Source: Aphanomyces cochlioides
Taxonomy: Eukaryota > Oomycota > Saprolegniomycetes > Saprolegniales > Verrucalvaceae
Length of the DNA stretch: 64,000 nucleotides
Assembly (NCBI GenBank): GCA_019828595.1
Contig: JAHQRK010000018.1
Location: 62,001 to 126,000, forward strand
Direction: 5' to 3'
The translations under genes and the position numbers were made by a program. The notes beneath the pieces are model-generated. The model did no database searches, was not told the DNA's origin, and saw only the letters and a program-made list of their open reading frames with translations. How positions within the stretch are numbered: position 1 is the first letter of the stretch; every line of letters starts with the position of its first letter. Of this stretch, positions 33,901-44,600 are shown piece after piece.

Positions 33901-34534
33901 AATTGGCAGCTCTGCAGAGTAAAATCATTCGAGCGGATGAGGTCGCATTGATTTCTGCTAAGGTAAACTGGAGTTTTAGAGTGCATATTTTCAATCCTCT
34001 CGTAGGTTGTCGACAGTCGAATCACGTATCGCGATGGCAAACAATTTGTCGAGTATAAGTTGCAAATCGAGACGAACAACCGAGGCACACTCTTTGTGTG
34101 GCATCGGTACAGCACATTCCGCAATTTGGCGTCAACGCTGCAGACGAAAAATGGATATGCCCGAAAAGGAATTCCCGAACTGCCCAACAAAACTCTATTT
34201 GGAAACTTCTCGGACAAGATTGTCCAAGAGCGCATTGAAAAGCTTAATGCATTCTTGGAAGCAGCCACAAATGCTGATTATTTGCAATGGGGCATTCGTA
34301 TCGATGCGGATACGTGTGTGTACAAGCGCCGTATAAAGAACAGCACGTCTCGGTACGTTGAAATACTCGATGTTGATCGTGATTTAATGTTTCCGCAGGG
34401 AATCCATGGCCATGCGAGATACGATGACAACCATGACATCCAGCGTGCACTCGCCCACCGCGTCGGACTCGTCGACAACACCGCCAGAGTCATCCTTTCG
34501 AAGATCGTTCTTCTCGCGATCAAAGCGAAATTAG
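30971..34534 (+). CDS. Unconventional myosin with IQ motifs, coiled coil and C-terminal PX domain
   Basis: Four exons: 30971-31375, 31416-33962, 34006-34352, 34399-34534; the product is 1144 aa. Motor domain: P-loop [10 protein letters not shown] at about residue 177, switch [11 protein letters not shown], switch [22 protein letters not shown], and YVRCIKPN near the actin-binding end. Then three IQ-like repeats ([48 protein letters not shown]) for light chains, and a coiled coil ([20 protein letters not shown]). After the third exon begins there is a PX domain ([20 protein letters not shown], then [13 protein letters not shown]), which binds phosphoinositides. A Ser-rich tail ends SFFSRSKRN. 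This layout is that of the stramenopile class usually called myosin XXX (from memory). It probably moves PI3P-type membranes. The last intron (34353-34398) was chosen because it gives a compact tail in frame. Confidence 0.93.
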
Positions 34535-35294
34535 ACACAGCTTTTCTTGTCTGTATAATACGACATACTTTGACGACGATATCGTTGCTACTTTCTAATT
34601 ACGATGAGCATTGGTTGATTGACGTAAGTTTATGCTCGCCGCAAGCTTTCAACGTGTTTTGTCGCCGCCGGCAATGGTATTGCGGGATGTGCCGGAGGCA
34701 GTTCCATGCGCAAAAATCGAGGGGCAAGAATGAGGAATTCTTAGTGAGCTCAGCTGCTTTGATGAGTGGAAGGGCGACAGCCTAGAGGTAAGCGATCGAT
34801 GTGAGTTTATAATCTTGACATCCTCGAGGTTGTAGCACTCAATTCCTGTCGTTGGTTTCAATGATTGGTTTCTATTTATAGGATCGAGACAGCGCATTTT
34901 TGTGGCGAAACCGTCGCTCGACTCAGTCGAATCGCACGCGACCACCTTCCATCTTGCTCCACAATCGACATGGAAATCACCCCGCGAGACAACCCATCGA
35001 CCGGCGGCATGGTTGTGTCGATCATAAACTCTTCTCTGCCGTCCAAGTCACAGCACGAAATCGATATCATTGATTCGTTTCCACCGGCTTTCGAAGATCC
35101 ATTCCATCTCGAGATCAGCCCATCCGCGCTGGAGCCGACAGTGGAAATCGGCAGTGCAAAGTCCAAGTCGAGAGGCAACAGTCCAATTGAAATGAAGCGA
35201 CCGCCGCCAGCTACTGACACGATGCCTCAAACGCTGGTTGTCGCCGAGCCAGGCTCTCCAGCAGACAAGGCCATCGATATTACGAACCAACTAG
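34535..35294. other. Region between myosin and PIP kinase, with a possible upstream exon
   Basis: An open reading from ATG 34970 to 35323 (MEITPRDNPSTGGMVV, then DSFPPAFEDPFHLEISPSAL) is preceded by a splice-acceptor-like tttatag at about 34881. It is acidic and Pro-rich and might be an N-terminal extension of the PIP kinase. It is in a different frame and no obvious intron of normal size links the two, so I keep it separate. Confidence 0.4.
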
Positions 35295-36957
35295 ATGGCA
35301 AGAACAAGTCTGCTATTCGCTGAGGAGAGGCGACCTGACAGGAACTATGGTAGGGTGCGGCATTCCTCCAAGTCTGCTGTCAAAAAGCCGGATGGAAATG
35401 AGATCAACGACGAGCACGCACAGTACACGTTGACCTTTGGCATGATGACGGGCATTCTCAACTCGGTATCAAAACTAGTCGTCGTGTCGAGCTTATCGAT
35501 GAAAATCTAGGCCGGAAGCGTCAACATTTTCAAGCAAAAGCTCACCATGAACGACTTCATGCGCGTGGACAAACGAGAGTTTCCAGCAAATCCACGCTCG
35601 AAACTTCAGCATTCTTTCAAATTCAAGGTAGACACGATGATTTTCAAGGCCAGGAACTCGAAATTTGCTTGTTGTAGGATTACTCGCCTGACATCTTTCG
35701 GCAAATTCGACGGCGCTTTGACATCGACAGCGTACGTTCGACTGAATGCATTCCTTCTTGATCATCATCATCGCAGGCTGACTACATGGTGACCCTCTGT
35801 GGAGATTTCAATTACATTGAGTTCATGTCAAATTCGAAATCGGGTCAATTCTTTTTCTACTCCCACGACGGTCGATTCATGATCAAGACACAAACGCAGG
35901 ACGAATCCAAGTTTCTCCGACGCATTCTGCCGCATTATTACAAGGTACACTCTGCCTACAACATCGCGTTTACTTGGTGGATAGTTTGTCATGGAAAACC
36001 CAAATACACTCGTGACACGATTCTATGGCATGCATCGCGTCAAGATGCATCACATCAAGAAACAAATGCACTTCGTCATCATGGCCAGTGTCTTCAACAC
36101 GCCCAAGGAAATCCACCTCCGCTTCGATCTCAAGGGTTCCAAGGTCGGCCGAAACGCAACGCCGCAGGAAAAGAGCAAAAATGGTGTTTTGAAAGACAAC
36201 GACCTCATCGAAGAACACATTCATCTCTCACTTGGTCCTGAAAAGCGCGCTATGATGCTGGAACAACTGCGCAAGGTACTACAAATGAAGCTTAGCTCTG
36301 AGCTGATTTACCAGGACGTGGCATTCCTCAAGCGAATGAAGATTATGGATTATAGCCTCTTGATCGGCATCCACGACTCCAAGCAAGAAATTATCGCCCC
36401 CATGCCGTACGTGCTAGTTGCAAATGGTTCAGTCCTTGAAAGTTAGCTCGTAGACGTCCCAGTGCTGTTTTGGATGCCCGCGCAAAGGAACTAAAACTCC
36501 AACAATATCTTCAAACGCATGTATCCGACACGAGCGAGGATAATTCAGATGACGAAATTGAGCTTACCGACGCTCAATTGTACACTGCCATACAAATGAC
36601 AGCGTCTCAACTATGATCTAGATCTCCTCGTACGCTGGAATCGACGACAAAAACGCCGTCGGGCGGATCCATCTTTTGCAAAGATTATGGCGGCATTTGC
36701 GGCCGGAGTGCTACGAAAAAGAAGAATGGCAAGATTTATTTCGTCGGTACGATTACCATCTTGATGTGAGAAGCCATTCGTGACTTGGTGTTGCAGGCAT
36801 CATCGACATCCTCCAGCAATACAATACGCGCAAGATCACCGAGACTGTCATCAAAGGCTTTGTTCACAACAAGAAGGACATTTCGTCAGTCCCGCCCGAT
36901 CAATACGGCGATCGCTTTCTCGACTTCATCGAGAAGTTTGTTCTCGTCGACGAGTAA
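35295..36957 (+). CDS. Phosphatidylinositol phosphate kinase (PIPK)
   Basis: Nine exons: 35295-35465, 35511-35627, 35678-35731, 35777-35944, 35985-36275, 36315-36406, 36454-36579, 36622-36746, 36797-36957. All frames join, introns are 39-50 nt, and the product is 434 aa from ATG 35295. PIPK signatures: DYSPDIFRQIRRRF, SGQFFFYSHDGRFMIKTQTQ, NPNTLVTRFYGMHRVKM, FDLKGSKVGR (catalytic-site Lys/Asp region), KIMDYSLLIGIHD, and IIDILQQYNTRK near the end. It phosphorylates PIP to PIP2-type lipids at membranes. The 39-nt intron 36276-36314 could be read through in frame, but splicing restores the family pattern LRKDVAFLKRMKIMDYSLL. The N-terminus is uncertain (see 34535-35294). Confidence 0.92.
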
Positions 36958-37892
36958 ATCCGTGCTACATGAACACTGACCTTGCCAAGTCGGAATTGTT
37001 GACGTCATGGAGACGAAATGCGACAACAGCTCTGGCGATTCCCTCCATCGCATTGTATATCACACGCGAGCCTCATTCGTTGGAGCTCTAGAGTCTTCTC
37101 TCCGCGTGGGGTAATTTTCATTCCCCGCCTTCAATGCGATGGTTGAAAGGTTTCTCCAGTGCAGACGCTTGCCTACGGTTGTGAGTGCATTGAAACGATC
37201 GCATATCTCTGTCTCGGATTGCATTTCCCCTGACGTTGCCGTCAAGTAGCATTGCTTGCTTCAGGAGAGCAAAGTCTTGATCAATCGTTCATCATGTCGC
37301 TTTCGTGCGCAACCACTGGGTGGGGCGAATAGTCGTCTTGTTCTTGGTGCATCTCTCAGTTCTCCCCTGTCATGCAGTGATTGCCGGTACAGCTTGGCCT
37401 GCACAGATACTGGAAGGACTTCCTCTCTAACCCTCTGACTGAACGTTTCTCTCGAGCCCCCGAGGAGAACACACGAAGGAGATTGTTTGGGACAACGTTG
37501 CTTAAAGTGTTCTGTTCGGCAGTTCGTCGTTGCAACGGAGTACACCTCAGTTTCAAACGTCAAGCTAATGAATGTGCAACGCAGAACCGAGATGTCATGA
37601 ATCATGCTAATGAGTACGCCATGCAGTAAACTTCGTGAAGCAAAGCTCCAAGCAATACATTGCGAGTGTAGTACGCATGTACATCTCATGACACGGTCCA
37701 GATAGGCATGCGAAGCACTCGGTGGTCAACTCGGTCCTTCATTGCGGCCCAAAGTTTTGGATCGAGTGAGCTTTATGGCGACACTTCAGCAGCGACATGA
37801 AGTAGGCGCGAAGTGTCACGCGTGGATTACCAGCGTGGTCGTCCAACGTAGCCAGAATGAGATAGCGTTGATAACAAGAGCTGCAGTGTATT
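36958..37892. other. Intergenic stretch, no gene recognised
   Basis: Several overlapping ORFs exist (longest 37261-37689, minus, 142 aa, Arg/Ser/Cys-rich), but none has family signatures or a convincing start and intron structure. Confidence 0.4.
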
Positions 37893-38319
37893 TCAATGGC
37901 CTTGGTTGGAGAGGACGATATATATCGCGTTCGTCGAGTCTTGCGACAATAGTCGAGTATTGACTCGGGATAGATGCATCCGATCTCGACCGACCAAGCT
38001 TCCTGCATGAATCTGTGGGTACTTCATGCATTCCTCCAGCCCTACATTCGTTTCTCCGGCGCAATTCCATGCCATTGCGGTATGGCACACTACCGTATCT
38101 CCATGTGTTTTTGCGACAGCTCTCTATGGGATATTCGTAAAAAACGGGTCGGCCTATGAAAAATTTCCTAGAAAAAGTACATCTTGAGCTCACATCTTTG
38201 AGCAGCGATTCCAGTCGCCGTTCTTCTTCTCGACGTCCGACGTGGTGATATGTACGCTCTCTACTCTGTTTGCTTAGATGCTTGTCATCCAAGATGCGCG
38301 CCTTGCTTGGAGTTAGCAT
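37893..38319 (-). CDS. Small hypothetical protein, 118 aa, two exons
   Basis: Exon 1 is 38319-38194 (starts MLTPSKARILDDKHLSKQSR, ends ESLLKD). A 70-nt GT-AG intron follows. Exon 2 is 38123-37893 (RAVAKTHGDTVVCHTAMAWN, then EECMKYPQIHAGSLVGRDRM, stop). The join is in phase 0. The second exon has Cys residues spaced C-x7-C-x9-C, but I do not recognise a family. It is convergent with PIPK and divergent from the secreted-protein gene at 38876. Confidence 0.45.
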
Positions 38320-38875
38320 AAGGTCTGCGTCGACACAGTACTGTACTAGTACTGTTTTAAGGATATTGATGACAGTCGAGATATTACTAATATCGAAACA
38401 CCGGGTATTTGCGATTCAAATACCCACTTGGCAAGCTTTGATAGTGCGTTTTTGCCTCGTTCAATGTTTGTATCTGTCCGTCCGTCGGGTGTTTCAGGCT
38501 GCTTTGACTCTACAAAAAACGTTGCAGCGGGCGGGGCCCTTCCGCCATTGAATTGACATCCCTTGTCCATCTCAATCCACCAAACGCGAACACGCAGAGC
38601 CGTGCAACGCTTCCTTTTCCGAAGTACCAGCAAGAGGCACCGAACAATCAATTGTTCGAGTCGTTCGGAATCCGGTTTTACCGTACAATGTACATCATCC
38701 TAAGTACAATATTGATGGCATTGATACTCTCAAAACAACCTGTGTATGTACGTCTATTGATTGTACGTACGACCCAGTAGGGAAAAGTGTGTGTATTGCT
38801 TGTGAGTAATTCGTTCTTGTCGCTTGCGACAACGACGGCCATTTCGACTTCGTCCTCACAGACCACACACTAGCG
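38320..38875. promoter_or_regulatory. Intergenic region upstream of the secreted-protein gene
   Basis: No gene recognised. The sequence gccatttcgacttcgtcc at about 38838 resembles an oomycete initiator about 40 bp before the start codon at 38876. Confidence 0.3.
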
Positions 38876-40195
38876 ATGGTCCGTACTCTCTCCCTGCTGC
38901 TTGGTGCGTCCCTTGTGGCCGCCCAAACAACTACCGCACCAACGTACACCCCGCCTCCAACCCCAGTGGCATGGACAATGAAGACCATCACAACTGTGCA
39001 GGCCCGTGTGCAATCGTCTGCCCCTGTGTGGGACTCGACACAAAACGCGTGGGTCGCCAACTTTCCTAGCTTGAAGAATGACCCGACCGATAAGTGGGCT
39101 GCTTCTTTGGACACTGTCAACACAGCCAGTGTTGAAGGCTCCTTGTTTTACGTCCAAACGGAAGGTATTGGCAAAGATGTGGACAATGCATGCTCGCGCA
39201 AGACCAACATGTCATACATTTGGTTTTATTCAATCAAGATTGTCCAGCCGTATTTTGCCGTCGCTCAATACGGATCTGACACTGGCAAAGTGCCTGAATA
39301 TGGTGCGTTTGTTGCCATGGACAATGGCATGTGCACCCTACAAGGCCAACAAGTTCCAGCGGAATGCCAGCAGTTCACGGGTCTTAACTACAACCCTAAG
39401 TTGGGCCCATATGTAGGTGGTGAATACCGCAAGACGCATCCCCGTGCCAACTACTCGAACAATGTCTGGTTTTCTTTCCCTGGCTCTTGCTTCCTCAAGG
39501 CGTTTGGTGCCAAGACTGCTCAATGTCTCGCTGACCCATCTCTCCAAGGTGGCTTGTGCCCCAAGGGTACTGAACCTGATGGTGTGAAGTGCACTTTCAC
39601 CTTCGAAGTGTTGGGATTCCTCAGTATTGACGACTTGGTTGGCATTACCAACCAAACGAATCCAAACACCGGCAAGCCTTTCACCGGACGCGTTGAATTT
39701 TGCAAAGCCGGTTTGACTGAATTCGATTTTGATACCAACAAATCCGACTTGACGTCTGGATTCTGGAACGATCCTTTGAACTCGACTGCGAATGACATCC
39801 GTACCCAGAAGATGATGACCATGTACTCGACCCTAGTTGCTAGTGGCCAAGCCAAAAACATGAAGGATTTCCCTAACGTAACCTCTTTGGTTGCAACGAA
39901 CCCTCCTTGCTACAAGAACAACATCTTGTGCTCCCAGAGTCAATACGGCTGCCGACGCAAGTTGCTTGCCCAAGTTTGTGAAGTGTGCACGTCTGCTGCT
40001 CCTGACTGCATCAAGAAGCCTGACTCTGAAGCTCCATTCCCAACCCTTGTCAAGCAATTCGTCCCCCCAAAGCCGACCGACGCCTCAGGCAAGACTCTTG
40101 CCCCATCGTCTCCTGGAACTGCTCCTTCTGGATCGGCGAGTGTTGCCTCAGTTGCCATCTCCGCTTTGGCTGTCTTGGCCTTGGCACTATTCTAA
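38876..40195 (+). CDS. Secreted, probably GPI-anchored surface protein
   Basis: 439 aa, no intron. It has a signal peptide (MVRTLSLLLGASLVAA, cleavage near AQ), then a Thr/Pro linker (TTTAPTYTPPPTP). The globular part has many Cys and several N-glycosylation sequons (NMS, NYS, NQT, NKS, NST, NVT), with a distinctive block GGLCPKGTEPDGVKCTFTFE. It ends in a Pro/Ser/Thr stalk and a hydrophobic C-terminus (ASVAISALAVLALALF) after a small-residue site (SGSAS), as in GPI-anchored proteins. Codon use is clean and an aataaa lies 25 bp after the stop. The family is unknown to me; a cell-surface or adhesion role is inference. Confidence 0.85.
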   Translation: MVRTLSLLLGASLVAAQTTTAPTYTPPPTPVAWTMKTITTVQARVQSSAPVWDSTQNAWVANFPSLKNDPTDKWAASLDTVNTASVEGSLFYVQTEGIGKDVDNACSRKTNMSYIWFYSIKIVQPYFAVAQYGSDTGKVPEYGAFVAMDNGMCTLQGQQVPAECQQFTGLNYNPKLGPYVGGEYRKTHPRANYSNNVWFSFPGSCFLKAFGAKTAQCLADPSLQGGLCPKGTEPDGVKCTFTFEVLGFLSIDDLVGITNQTNPNTGKPFTGRVEFCKAGLTEFDFDTNKSDLTSGFWNDPLNSTANDIRTQKMMTMYSTLVASGQAKNMKDFPNVTSLVATNPPCYKNNILCSQSQYGCRRKLLAQVCEVCTSAAPDCIKKPDSEAPFPTLVKQFVPPKPTDASGKTLAPSSPGTAPSGSASVASVAISALAVLALALF

Positions 40196-40483
40196 GTCCA
40201 CGAGCAGATAACGATGTGCAATAAATTCATTCTTAACACTGCAACAACTTTTGTTCTTACATCAATAAATTATTTATTTTGCAATGTATTTTTGGATAAT
40301 GCTTACTGATGACAAATGAAATTCAATTTATCTCTTTGATTGGCCAGGATAGATACAATGTGGAACAATCTGCATACTAAACTTCAGTTTCAAAGTGTAC
40401 ACCATCCCATTGTCTCGGACAATAAATTATTTATTAAAAGTCCTGGTTGCCTGAAGTTCATACTAGTACTTGCCACCAAAATA

Positions 40484-40935
40484 TGTCAACGGAAGATGTC
40501 CTGGCAGATGCAGCCGCCGAAGAGAACGAGCTTGACCCTGAAGAGCTAGAAATAGCAGCGTGGATTAAACAAATGCAGGAAAAAGAAGTGTCCAGACTGC
40601 AGCGAACTGGTGCTAAAGCCATCCCGCTCAAAGTGAAAAATATGGCGATTGTTCGCGAAACCTCAGACGTTGTGCTGAACCGCGTTGAAGTCGACACGAA
40701 TTTCTCGATGGACAAGATCAGCCAAATTCTAGTCGCTGAAGAGACGACTCCAGTACCTAAGAAGCCGCAGTACGTTTACGTTAATGTGCTCTTGCTCCCA
40801 GCAGCGTCAAATCCCACCGCACCTGTTGCTCTCGTCATGCCGTACGTGTATGATGCCCACGTTATAGGCAATTCACTGACACAGTGGGTCTTTATCAACA
40901 ATAAAATGGAACGGTCACATCATGTGATTACATAA
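40484..40935 (+). CDS. Small acidic hypothetical protein
   Basis: The reading from ATG 40484 is strongly acidic at first (DAAAEENELDPEELEIAAWI), followed by MQEKEVSRLQRTGAKAIPLK and VVLNRVEVDTNFSMDKI. From 40770 on, candidate introns (gtacgtttac..., gtacgtgtat...) make the 3-prime half uncertain: read straight it is 150 aa, and spliced versions differ. No family recognised. Confidence 0.5.
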
Positions 40936-41640
40936 TTCTCACGCTTCTTTTTCTTAGTGCTTTTTGTCATCATTTTCTCTTTAAACTTGTTGGTCCTTAT
41001 TGCACAACATGACATCACATACCTACTGCTTACTCCATACGGCTTGTCACTTCAAAGATAGCCTGGTATTACATGAACACTGCCGTCACTATCCAAAGCG
41101 TGTAATACATGATGCCAATCATGCCGTGGTTAAGTCACACAAAATCGTGGAACAAATAGGTTGAGTTTCAAAAACCTCGTAATTCGTGAGCTGGAATCCC
41201 TCGTTGTTATGGTAGAGGACTAGACCGCAGTTTTGTATTCATTGCATTCAACACTTCCTCAAGGTAATTATTGTTTGGTGACGTCAGTTCAGGAACAAAA
41301 AGCAATTGACTAGATATCACATGCAACCTTTGATGTAACTTTCGAAACCTAAGCCGAACCAACATTAATTTGACTTATAAAAACGGGACTGCAGCCCGTA
41401 TTTCATATTTGCCGAGTCATCACCAGCCATAATCGATGTGAGTCATTGGGTCGAGGTTAACATCTTTTTCCTCGTGCAATCTTTTGCACAAAATGCTTCG
41501 ATAACCGCAGCATCAGATTTCGTACTTGGATGCATCAATTCATGGATTTCCCCTCAAGTTTCGATCGTAGTCCTCAAGTTACAAAAGGAATGTCGACATC
41601 AAGGGTATGGGCCTTATTTTCCGTCGTTCCCTGTAATCTA
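40936..41640. other. Intergenic stretch, nothing recognised
   Basis: AT-rich, stop-rich DNA between the small acidic gene and the 3-prime end of the RPB1 pseudogene. No gene or repeat identified. Confidence 0.45.
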
Positions 41641-41649
41641 GACCAACTC

Positions 41650-44600
41650 AACATTACAAGAATTGCATTGAACAGCATGGCTCAATTTCCTTGCATCCTA
41701 GATCAAATCCATGACACCGGTACCCAATTGGGCCAGCTGACCCAACATAATGTTTTCAGTCACACCAGCCAAATCATCTCCTCGACTGAACATTACGCAT
41801 CCATCAAAATTTCAACAGTCTCTTCAAAGGAGCAACGAACCAATGGACCAGAGTCAACACGATTGATACCGTGACGAGTCACAGCCATCAAGTGTCCACG
41901 GAACGTCATCACATCAGCCAGACATGCCAAGTGACGGTAGTTGACATACGCACCATCGAAAGAAATGACGGATCGAATTTCGTTCAGCAAGGCGCGGCGA
42001 ACCTATTCAGAAATATTAGTGGGGTGATCACAGCGAAAGACAAGACATACCGCTTCAATTCCCAAAACTTCAAGAATTTCGACAATATCGTTACTGATGG
42101 TGCTTTGGCATCGACAGAGTCAAAACAAATGACATCCAACAAGTTGGTACCATCAGTATCAAGCACCCATTCTTTCACCATCACAAAACCCTTTTCTTCA
42201 TCCCATTGATTCTGGGGATTCTCATGCATGAACACTTTCTTCAAATTCGACACACCACGGAGACGCATTTGGGTAAGCATATTGTGCTCAACATGTTTCA
42301 AGAAAGACAAACTCTCGTCGATAATAGCATCGACTGATTCCTGCGACTTCTCTTCTTCATCACTCATGATACGAATACGGAGTACCAACTTGTCGGCGTT
42401 ATCATCCGTGTAAATACAGCTCAAGTCTTGGGCTTATTCGTGTTCAATTTGCAGTGCAATTTCTTTCATTTCAAGATTTTTGTCGGACATCATCTTGTGA
42501 TCCAATTCAACACGCAATAGCCAAGGAGAGCGAGGTAAAGGTGTATCTTCATCCACGATTTCGTAATAACTGGCAATAAAATCCTCATCTACTTCGACAA
42601 TCGTTGAGGTAGGATCAGGGTCGAAATAGATTGCTTTACTGCCAGTGACGTCCTTGAAGCTTGTATACACCAGCATAGTCTGAATTGCTTTAGCATGCCC
42701 AGCATCATGAGAACAATCTGGCATCAAATAAATTTTCATTGAAGGCGTCTTCAGATCTCTCGTAACATCCATGATTTCTTTGAGACGAGGATTTCTTGTT
42801 GTCAAGCATCTTGCTGATATACCAGCATAACCGAACACACTCAATATTTGTGGTGGATATCTTTCTACCATGCTTTGTGCTGCAATGACTACAACCATTT
42901 CACCTGCCGGGACAAGAGAGGCCAAGAACTTCGACTTGATTTCACCAAGAAGCCTACAAAACGATTCATGTTTACACTGGAAAACAATTCACATACCATT
43001 CGAAAGCGGAGTTATTCAAACGGTACTCCAGAAGCACTCGCTTCACTGCCAGTGTTGAACGCAACAAAATCTGAAACAGTAAAGTTGCGTTTTCTTGGGC
43101 TTCCACGGACAAGTGATCATCACCTTTGACCACAATAATATCACCACATAACTCTCGCACTCCATTGATCACATGCTCTGGATGCAATGTCGTTGGGTGC
43201 AGCAAAGAAATCGAAAATAGTTGTTGCGCATTTTGAATCAATCGCTTGACATTGACAGGAACTTGCGCTGCATGGTCACTTTCTTGACCTTGACCTCGAG
43301 ATGCCAAAATGACACGCAAATTCAAGCGATCTTTTTGCAGTTGTAAATATTCTTCGCGGAGCAACTGTTGTGTGACTGGATTAGTTTGAATATCTTGAAT
43401 AATTTGAGGATCCATGTACAACTCATCAGGGCAGTGAGGCACAGTACCCAAGGCATCGTCGTACGGGTCTATCTTGAATTTGGCTTCAAATTTAGCACGG
43501 TTCAACGTGTGTCCATCAAAGTTTTGTTTTTCAACCCACACTGCATCCATGCCATCTTCACCATAAAGAAATTGAATAATTTCTCCGTTGCTGTTACGAA
43601 CAGTGCCATCATAACGAGCCATTACACTTTCCATGGCCTTCACCAAACGACGTTGAATGTACCTACATAGAACACCCATGTCAGATTGACCAAGTGAGTG
43701 CGATGCCTACCCAGTTTCTGCCGTTTTGACGGCAGTATCGATAAGACCTTCACGACCACCCATAGCATGAAAGAAGAACTCTTGTGGCGTCAAACCCTTC
43801 ATGTACGAGTTTTCCACGAAACCTCGGGATTCGGGGCCCAAGTCATCTTTACCATAATGCGGCAGTGTTCGGTGGTGAAAACCGTAAGGAATACGTTTGC
43901 CTTCGACGTTTTGTTGACCGACACAAGCAATAATTTGAGAAATGTTTAGGTACGAACCCTTCGAACCAGATGTCACAGTAGCTTTAATGTTATTCGTCTC
44001 ATCCAAACTGCCCTAAAATGAGTTGTCAATGGAATTGTTTGGGATCATCGTACTTGGGCCTCACGACCCGACTGATCACGTGCAGAGTTGAGGACTTTGT
44101 TAACGAATTGTTCAAAAGTTTGAATCATGGTACGTCCAGGCTGAAGCTCCAATTTGCCTTTTTGACCAGTGACAACCAAATCTTGCACTTGGATTTTTGC
44201 GTTCGTAATAATGTCGACGATACTCTTGAGAGTTTTTACGTCGGCAATAGTGTCAGAAATACCGACTGTAAAACTGTGCCATACCAACCAACAGTTTACC
44301 AAGTATTGAGTTGCACCTAAAAATGCATTTTAGCATGCTCAAAAACCGGTTTCACTAACCCAAGAACCGCTTTGCCTCATCATTTCCAAGTTCCAGGACA
44401 GTATTGTGAATCAAACCGCCTGCACCAGCACCAATTGTCTTCTTATCAATAATACCCGCCAAAAGTTCACCATTTTGAACGATGACATGGGTATCACGAG
44501 GGCTCATTTTACGGCGGAAGGCTCGTCGCAATCCTTTTTATTTGGATCTTTTTCGTGAGTCGAGCAATAGCCCACGAAGTTGATATTTGGCATGATGGTC

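Noticed and set aside
36614..36616. In-frame TGA in the PIPK reading
   Set aside because: A 42-nt GT-AG intron (36580-36621) removes it and keeps frame; the donor gtacac is also used in the intron at 35945.
30971..36957. Single myosin-PX-PIPK fusion gene
   Set aside because: With the intron 34353-34398 the myosin reading closes at a stop at 34534, and no splice pattern of normal size joins it to the PIPK exons.
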